Assembly: GCF_022374875.2 (NCBI RefSeq)
Contig: NZ_CP092427.2
Coordinates: 4,898,001-4,962,000, forward strand
Source: Mycolicibacterium rufum
Lineage (GTDB): Bacteria; Actinomycetota; Actinomycetes; Mycobacteriales; Mycobacteriaceae
DNA length: 64,000 nt
Direction: 5' to 3'
The notes under the pieces were generated by a model, which saw only the letters and a program-made list of their open reading frames with translations, had not been told where the DNA came from and ran no database searches. The position numbers and the translations under genes are program-made. Shown in pieces: positions 58,954 through 64,000 of this stretch (the first letter of the stretch is position 1; each line of letters opens with the position of its first letter).

Positions 58954-59921
58954 TGCGGCACCCCTGCCAGCGCGACCGGTGCCCTCGTCTCGACGGACTC
59001 GCGTGCCGCCACAGCGACTTCCAGGGCGATCCGGGCATCGACGCCGGTGACCGAGGGCTGGACACCGGACTGAACCGACTCGACGAAGTGGGCGAACTGT
59101 GCGACATAGGCGTCGTGGAACAGCTCGACGTTCGATGCTGCCGCGTGCTCGGGTGCATGCCCGGCCGTGGCGATGCCGCCGGTGCCGAACACCTCTCCGC
59201 GCACGTCGTATCCGTAGACGGCCTGGAAGCTGGCCTCGGCCACCGCGAACGCGCCGTTGTCGAAGCGCAGCTGCACGACCGAGGTGTCCAGGAACCCCTG
59301 CTCCGCGAACTGCGGGTGGATCAGCGCGTCGGCCTGCGCGAAGACCTCGGTGACGCGGGCGCCCGGGTTGAGCCAGCACAGGGTGTCGAAGTCGTGGATC
59401 AGCGTCTCGTTGAAGATCGTCCACGGCTTGACCCGGGCCGCGACCTCCACCGAGATGCCCGGGTCGCGGGTCAGCGACCGCAGCAGCTGCGGAGTGCCGA
59501 TCGAGCCGGCGCCGATGCGAGCGCGCATGTCGGCGAAGTCGGCGGCGAAGCGGCGGTTGAAGCCGACCTGCAGCGCGACGCCGGCCGAGTGCGCGGCCTC
59601 GATCGCGCGATCGGCGTCGTCGAGTGTCAGGGCCATGGGCTTCTCGCAGAAAACGTGCTTGCCGGCGCGTGCGGCGGCGACCACGAGATCAGCGTGGCTG
59701 GACGCCGGCGAGCAGATCGCGACGGCCTCCACGGCCGGGTCGGCGATCAACGCGAAGGGATCCTGGTAGCTGCTGGGCGCCGAAAGCCGTTCTGCAGCAG
59801 CCAGAACGGGATCGGCAACGGCGGCGAGGCGAGCGGTCGGCAGGCGGCGCGCGAGGGTCTCGGCATGGAAGCTGCCGATCCACCCGGCGCCGATGAGCCC
59901 GACATTCAGCGGGGAGGGCAT
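58950..59921 (-). CDS. Second inositol-type dehydrogenase (GFO/IDH/MocA family)
   Basis: The 323-residue protein has the Rossmann motif VGLIGAGWIGSFHAE, catalytic Lys in CEKPMALT, and ETLIHDFDTLCWL with the Asp-His-type pattern. It is clearly related to iolG at 51601 but diverged, so it may act on scyllo- or chiro-inositol or their keto forms. It is divergent from the LacI gene and behind its twin operators, and coupled to the isomerase, suggesting a separately controlled side pathway. GGAG precedes ATG 59921. Confidence 0.88.
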   Translation of the reverse strand: MPSPLNVGLIGAGWIGSFHAETLARRLPTARLAAVADPVLAAAERLSAPSSYQDPFALIADPAVEAVAICSPASSHADLVVAAARAGKHVFCEKPMALTLDDADRAIEAAHSAGVALQVGFNRRFAADFADMRARIGAGSIGTPQLLRSLTRDPGISVEVAARVKPWTIFNETLIHDFDTLCWLNPGARVTEVFAQADALIHPQFAEQGFLDTSVVQLRFDNGAFAVAEASFQAVYGYDVRGEVFGTGGIATAGHAPEHAAASNVELFHDAYVAQFAHFVESVQSGVQPSVTGVDARIALEVAVAARESVETRAPVALAGVPQ

Positions 59922-59945
59922 GGGTGACTCCGAATCTGCACAGAA

Positions 59946-59959
59946 CTAGAACGTTCTAG
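59946..59959. promoter_or_regulatory. LacI-type operator 1
   Basis: CTAGAACGTTCTAG is a perfect 14-bp palindrome with the central CG typical of LacI-family sites. It lies 25 bases upstream of the second dehydrogenase start and is repeated exactly at 59999-60012. Confidence 0.85.
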
Positions 59960-59998
59960 GACGGTAGACGCCCGTCGGTGGTTCCGTCAACGATTCTG

Positions 59999-60012
59999 CT
60001 AGAACGTTCTAG
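59999..60012. promoter_or_regulatory. LacI-type operator 2
   Basis: Exact copy of the palindrome at 59946-59959, with centres 53 bp apart (about five helical turns), ending 10 bases before the LacI start codon. This placing implies autoregulation and possible loop formation. Confidence 0.85.
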
Positions 60013-60021
60013 GCTGAAGCC

Positions 60022-61014
60022 GTGAATCGCCGACCGACGCTTCAGGACGTGGCCGAACGGGCCGGGGTGTCACGGGCACTCGTCTCGATCGTGATGCGGG
60101 GTGTGGCGGGTGCCGGCCCGCAGACCCGCGAACGGGTGCACCGTGCAGCAGAGGAGATCGGCTACCGGCCGGACGTGCACGCGCGCCGGCTGCGGCAGCA
60201 GCGCACCAAACTCGCAGGCGTGATGTTCACGGCCACCCAGGAGTTCCACGCCGATCTGGTGGACGGTGTCTACTCGGCCGCTGACGCGCTGGGCTACGAC
60301 GTGGTGCTCAGCGCGGTGACACCACACCGCGACGAGCAGCGCGCCATCAGGACCCTCGTCGACGATCGGTGTGAGGGTCTCGTGTTGATCGGTCCTCAGA
60401 TGCCCACCCGGGATCTCGTCGATCTCGCCACCCGCCTTCCGGTCGTCGTGGTCGCCCGCAAGGTCCGCGGCGTCGACGACGTGCGCAGCGACGACGCGGC
60501 CGGCGCCGGGCTGGCGGTGGAACACCTCGTGACGCTGGGTCACCGGCGCATCGTCTACCTCGACGGGGCGGGCGCGCCGGGGGCGGCCGAACGCCTGCGG
60601 GGCTACCGGGCAGCGATGCGTGACGCGCAGCTGACCGCAACCGTGCGTCCCGGCGGGCTGACCGAGCGGGAGGGCGCGGCCGCCGCTGCGGCGATGCTGG
60701 ACTCGGGCGAGCTACCTGACGCCGTGTTCGCCTTCAACGATCGTTGCGCTCTCGGTGTGATGGACGTTTTCCTCAGGTCGGGAGTGTCTGTGCCCGATCA
60801 CATTTCGGTGATCGGATTCGACGACAGCCCGCTCGCGGGGCTGGCGCACATCAATCTGACGACCGTTCGCCAGGATTGCGCGGGACTCGCGCGGGCGGCG
60901 ACGGAGCGGTTGGCGGCGCGCCTGGACGGCGGGGCTGCGGAGGGTCGCACCGTCGATATCGTGTGCGAGCCGAGCCTGGTCGTCCGTGGGTCCGCTGGGC
61001 CGCGACCGCTGTGA
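60022..61014 (+). CDS. LacI-family transcription regulator
   Basis: The 330-residue protein has the LacI helix-turn-helix at the N-terminus (PTLQDVAERAGVSRALVSIVMRG, a hinge near 50-60) and a periplasmic-binding-like core with sugar-site elements to the C-terminus (VIGFDDSPLAGLAHINLTTVRQD). The twin palindromes in front are its natural sites, so it should control the second dehydrogenase/isomerase pair and itself, with an inositol or related sugar as inducer. GTG 60022 lies very close to operator 2, so a short or absent leader is likely. Confidence 0.92.
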   Translation: MNRRPTLQDVAERAGVSRALVSIVMRGVAGAGPQTRERVHRAAEEIGYRPDVHARRLRQQRTKLAGVMFTATQEFHADLVDGVYSAADALGYDVVLSAVTPHRDEQRAIRTLVDDRCEGLVLIGPQMPTRDLVDLATRLPVVVVARKVRGVDDVRSDDAAGAGLAVEHLVTLGHRRIVYLDGAGAPGAAERLRGYRAAMRDAQLTATVRPGGLTEREGAAAAAAMLDSGELPDAVFAFNDRCALGVMDVFLRSGVSVPDHISVIGFDDSPLAGLAHINLTTVRQDCAGLARAATERLAARLDGGAAEGRTVDIVCEPSLVVRGSAGPRPL

Positions 61015-61051
61015 TCAGCGATGATTCTCGGCGGATATGACTTGCAGTCCT

Positions 61052-61097
61052 AATGTCAGGACAAAGTATTGACTTTCTGGTGTGAGGCGTATTACAT
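61052..61097 (+). promoter_or_regulatory. Operator and likely promoter of the sugar importer
   Basis: 61052-61073 is the exact reverse complement of the operator beside iolC. The TTGACT at 61069-61074 overlaps its end and, with TTACAT at 61092-61097 (17-base spacer), looks like a SigA-type promoter. Binding of the GntR-type protein would cover the -35 box. Confidence 0.7.
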
Positions 61098-61177
61098 CAC
61101 TGCTGAGGCGTGTCGCCCGGCACAGCCCATGGAGGCTCGATGAGGGCGGCACGGGATCTCGACGACAAGGAGATGTG

Positions 61178-62164
61178 ATGACGTTCAAGCGGCTTGCAAC
61201 CCTCGCCGGGGCGGGCGTTCTGGCGGTGGGGATCGTGTCGTGCTCGTCGACCGGCGGCAAGCCCGCGGGCTCGGGCGAGGGTGGCGGCGGCGGCACCGTC
61301 GACACCCCCCGCATGACGATCGCGATGATCACCCATGAGGTGCCGGGCGACTCGTTCTGGGACCTGATCCGCAAGGGCGCCGAGACGGCGGCCAAGAAGG
61401 ACAACATCGAACTGCGCTACTCGAACGACCCCGAGGCTCCCAACCAGGCCAACCTGGTGCAAACCGCCGTCGACAGCGGCGTGGACGGCATCGCCGTCAC
61501 ACTGGCCAAGCCGGACGCCATGGCACCCGCCGTGAAAGCCGCTGAGGCCAAGGGTATCCCGGTGGTCGCCTTCAACGCCGGTGCCGACGCATGGAGCGCC
61601 ATGGGCGTCAAGGAGTTCTTCGGGCAGGACGAGTTCATCGCCGGCCAGGCTGTCGGCGAACGCCTGACGGCCGACGGAGCCAAGAAGGCGATCTGCGTGA
61701 TCCAGGAACAGGGTCACGTCGGTCTCGAATCTCGCTGTGCCGGCGTGAAGGACAAGTTCCCCGCCACCGAGACGCTGAACGTCAACGGCAAGGACATGCC
61801 GTCCGTGGAGTCGACCATCACGGCGAAGCTGCAGCAGGACCCCGCTGTCGACTACGTCGTCACCCTCGGTGCTCCCTTCGCCCTGACGGCCGTGCAGTCG
61901 GCGGGCAACGCAGGCAGCAAGGCGAAGATCGGCACGTTCGACACCAACGCCGCCCTCGTCGGGGCGATCCAGGACGGGACCGTGCAGTGGGCCGTGGATC
62001 AGCAGCCCTACCTGCAGGGCTACCTGGCCGTCGACTCGCTGTGGCTGTACCTCACCAACGGCAACGTCCTCGGCGGCGGCCAGCCGACTCTGACCGGACC
62101 GGCCTTCATCGACAAGTCGAACATCGACGCGGTGGCCGACTACGCCAAGGGCGGTACCCGCTGA
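61178..62164 (+). CDS. Sugar ABC transporter substrate-binding lipoprotein (probable inositol)
   Basis: The 328-residue protein has a signal peptide with lipobox VSC (Cys at about residue 22), a Gly/Ser linker and a type I periplasmic-binding fold of the ribose/galactose class (MTIAMITHEVPGDSFWDLIRKG, GIAVTLAKPDAM, GTFDTN). It would capture the sugar outside the membrane. ATG 61178 follows AAGGAGA. It is first in the importer operon behind the shared operator, which makes myo-inositol the best guess for substrate. Confidence 0.9.
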   Translation: MTFKRLATLAGAGVLAVGIVSCSSTGGKPAGSGEGGGGGTVDTPRMTIAMITHEVPGDSFWDLIRKGAETAAKKDNIELRYSNDPEAPNQANLVQTAVDSGVDGIAVTLAKPDAMAPAVKAAEAKGIPVVAFNAGADAWSAMGVKEFFGQDEFIAGQAVGERLTADGAKKAICVIQEQGHVGLESRCAGVKDKFPATETLNVNGKDMPSVESTITAKLQQDPAVDYVVTLGAPFALTAVQSAGNAGSKAKIGTFDTNAALVGAIQDGTVQWAVDQQPYLQGYLAVDSLWLYLTNGNVLGGGQPTLTGPAFIDKSNIDAVADYAKGGTR

Positions 62165-62192
62165 TGAGCGCTTGCGCGAAGAGGAGAACGCT

Positions 62193-63251
62193 ATGACCAC
62201 CCAGGAGGCTCTCGACGTCGCCGACCACAAGGTCGTCCGCGACGAACGGGTCAAGGAACGGAACCGCCTGCAGCGACTGCTGATTCGGCCGGAGATGGGC
62301 GCCGGCATCGGGGCGATCGGGATCTTCATCTTCTTCCTGATCGTCGCCGGACCCTTCCGCGAGGCGGCGTCGCTGGCCACCGTGCTCTATGCGAGCTCGA
62401 CCATCGGCATCATGGCCTGCGGGGTCGCGCTGCTGATGATCGGTGGCGAGTTCGACCTGTCGGCCGGTGTCGCGGTGACGTTCAGCTCGCTGGCCGCCTC
62501 GATGCTGGCCTACAACCTGCACCTCAACCTGTGGGTGGGGGCACTGCTCGCGCTGGTCCTCTCGCTGGCCGTGGGCCTGCTCAACGGGTTCCTGGTGATG
62601 AGGACGAAGATCCCCAGCTTCCTGATCACCCTGAGCACGTTCTTCATGCTGGCCGGTATCAACCTCGCGGTCACCAAACTGGTGGCCGGTCAGGTCGCGA
62701 CGCAGAGCGTGAGCGACATGCAGGGCTGGGACTCCGCGCAGAAGGTCTTCGCCTCCTCGTTCACCCTGTTCGGTGTCAGCATCCGCATCACCGTCGTCTG
62801 GTGGCTGGTGTTCACCGCGATCGCGACCTGGGTGTTGTTCAAGACGCGGATCGGCAACTGGATCTTCGCCGTCGGCGGTGACGCCGACAGTGCACGCGCG
62901 GTGGGTGTTCCGGTCACCAAGGTGAAGATCGGGCTCTTCATGTTCGTCGGGTTCTGCGCCTGGTTCGTCGGAATGCACCTGCTGTTCGCGTTCAACACCG
63001 TCCAGTCCGGACAGGGCATCGGCAACGAGTTCTTCTACATCATCGCCGCGGTCATCGGTGGCTGCCTGCTCACCGGCGGCTACGGCACCGCGATCGGTGC
63101 GGCGATCGGTGCGTTCATCTTCGGGATGACCAACCAGGGCATCGTCTACGCGGGGTGGGATCCCGACTGGTTCAAGTTCTTCCTGGGCGCGATGCTGCTG
63201 TTCGCGGTGATCGCCAACAACGCCTTCCGCAACTACGCCGCAAAGAAGTGA
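62193..63251 (+). CDS. Sugar ABC transporter permease (RbsC/FrcC type)
   Basis: The 352-residue protein has about 10 hydrophobic segments and the family runs [10 protein letters not shown] near 100, [17 protein letters not shown] and a late [26 protein letters not shown] precedes ATG 62193; an upstream in-frame start gives an unlike leader. The N-terminal 35 residues are charged and cytosolic. It is 28 bases after the binding protein gene and 4 bases before the ATPase gene. Confidence 0.92.
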   Translation: MTTQEALDVADHKVVRDERVKERNRLQRLLIRPEMGAGIGAIGIFIFFLIVAGPFREAASLATVLYASSTIGIMACGVALLMIGGEFDLSAGVAVTFSSLAASMLAYNLHLNLWVGALLALVLSLAVGLLNGFLVMRTKIPSFLITLSTFFMLAGINLAVTKLVAGQVATQSVSDMQGWDSAQKVFASSFTLFGVSIRITVVWWLVFTAIATWVLFKTRIGNWIFAVGGDADSARAVGVPVTKVKIGLFMFVGFCAWFVGMHLLFAFNTVQSGQGIGNEFFYIIAAVIGGCLLTGGYGTAIGAAIGAFIFGMTNQGIVYAGWDPDWFKFFLGAMLLFAVIANNAFRNYAAKK

Positions 63252-63255
63252 TGAG

Positions 63256-64000
63256 ATGACCGTCTCCATGGAAAAACCCAGCAGCGACACGCCTTCCGGT
63301 GGCAAGGTGCCACTGGTCGAGCTGAAGAACGTCGGCAAGTCCTACGGGAACATCACCGCGCTCAAGGACATCTGTCTGCGGGTGCATGCCGGTGAGGTGA
63401 CCGGCATCCTCGGTGACAACGGAGCAGGCAAGTCCACGCTGATCAAGATCATCGCCGGGCTGCACCAGCAGACCGAGGGGGAGTTGCTCGTCGACGGCGA
63501 GCCGACGAAGTTCGCCTCGCCGGCCGAAGCCCTGGGCAAGGGCATCGCGACGGTGTACCAGAACCTCGCGGTCGTCCCGTTGATGCCGGTGTGGCGCAAT
63601 TTCTTCCTCGGCCAGGAGCTGCGGCGCACGTCGTTCCCGTTCTCGTTGGACGCCAACGCGATGCGGGCGACCACGCTGACCGAGCTGTCGAAGATGGGTA
63701 TCGATCTCCCTGACGTCGACGTCCCCATCGGATCCCTGTCGGGCGGGCAGCGTCAATGCGTCGCCATCGCGCGGGCGGTGTTCTTCGGCGCTCGCGTGCT
63801 GATCCTCGACGAGCCGACCGCGGCGCTGGGCGTCAAGCAGTCCGGTGTGGTGCTCAAGTACATCACCGCGGCCAAGGAGGCCGGTTTCGGCGTGGTGTTC
63901 ATCACGCACAACCCCCACCACGCGCACATGGTCGGCGACCACTTCGTCCTGCTCAATCGTGGCAGGCAGAAGCTGGACTGCACCTACGACGACATCACGC
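63256..64000 (+). CDS. Sugar ABC transporter ATP-binding protein, 3' end beyond window
   Basis: The frame is open to the window edge (248 codons seen). It has Walker A GDNGAGKST, Q-loop YQNL, signature LSGGQRQ, Walker B VLILDEPTAALG and switch His in FITHN. By the edge one full ABC domain is complete, so it is either the single-domain FrcA-like form (about 260 residues) or the first half of a two-domain RbsA-like protein; which one cannot be told here. ATG 63256 is 4 bases after the permease stop. It completes the importer. Confidence 0.9.
   Translation, partial: MTVSMEKPSSDTPSGGKVPLVELKNVGKSYGNITALKDICLRVHAGEVTGILGDNGAGKSTLIKIIAGLHQQTEGELLVDGEPTKFASPAEALGKGIATVYQNLAVVPLMPVWRNFFLGQELRRTSFPFSLDANAMRATTLTELSKMGIDLPDVDVPIGSLSGGQRQCVAIARAVFFGARVLILDEPTAALGVKQSGVVLKYITAAKEAGFGVVFITHNPHHAHMVGDHFVLLNRGRQKLDCTYDDIT

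Overview
The window is high-GC DNA from a mycobacterium, most likely a rapidly growing, saprophytic one (Mycolicibacterium type). Gene content and order match, from memory, the M. tuberculosis block from Rv2484c down to Rv2457c read in reverse: wax ester synthase, plsC, plsB2, ssb, ettA, NAD-glutamate dehydrogenase, hot-dog thioesterase, glbO, HNH protein, pepN, Rv2466c, rpiB, nei, tig, clpP1, clpP2, mmuM and clpX. M. tuberculosis lacks the large inositol-use locus at the right end. No species can be named from the sequence alone.

1-15.2 kb is a run of plus-strand core genes, many joined by ATGA or GTGA start-stop overlaps: WS/DGAT-plsC-plsB2 for glycerolipid and storage lipid assembly, a CopD-CtaG membrane fusion, ssb, ettA, the 1627-residue glutamate dehydrogenase, a thioesterase and a hypothetical. 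15.2-19.5 kb is minus-strand: truncated haemoglobin GlbO, a large ATPase-LuxR regulator and a catalase-like haem protein. 19.6-24.2 kb holds two HNH-type genes, a likely cytochrome oxidase subunit (ctaJ), a DUF5130-type gene and pepN.

24.2-31.5 kb has the mycothiol-dependent DsbA-like oxidoreductase, a tightly overlapped operon of NCS1 permease, yeast-type cytosine deaminase and non-haem Fe(II) oxygenase, then rpiB, nei and an intact CPA1 antiporter. 31.6-35.4 kb carries two coupled minus-strand pairs: Crp/Fnr regulator with metallo-beta-lactamase-fold protein, and MFS exporter with RibD-like reductase. 35.6-42.4 kb is the proteostasis core with tRNA-Gly, tRNA-Pro, tig, clpP1, clpP2 and clpX. 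42.5-46.8 kb has fdhD, a type III glutamine synthetase and a YncE-like lipoprotein.

46.9-50.0 kb is a second CPA1 antiporter gene interrupted by a complete IS256-family element, with an 8-bp target duplication; removing the element and one duplication copy restores the reading frame. 50.0-64.0 kb is a myo-inositol catabolic and uptake locus. A minus-strand operon iolC-aldolase-iolB-iolD-iolG-mmsA diverges from a GntR/HutC regulator. A second dehydrogenase/TIM-barrel pair diverges from a LacI regulator. A lipoprotein-permease-ATPase sugar importer runs off the right edge. The same 22-bp sequence lies in front of both the catabolic operon and the importer, and twin 14-bp palindromes lie between the LacI gene and its divergent operon, which gives a readable regulatory plan. 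No stretch longer than about 300 bases lacks a gene.
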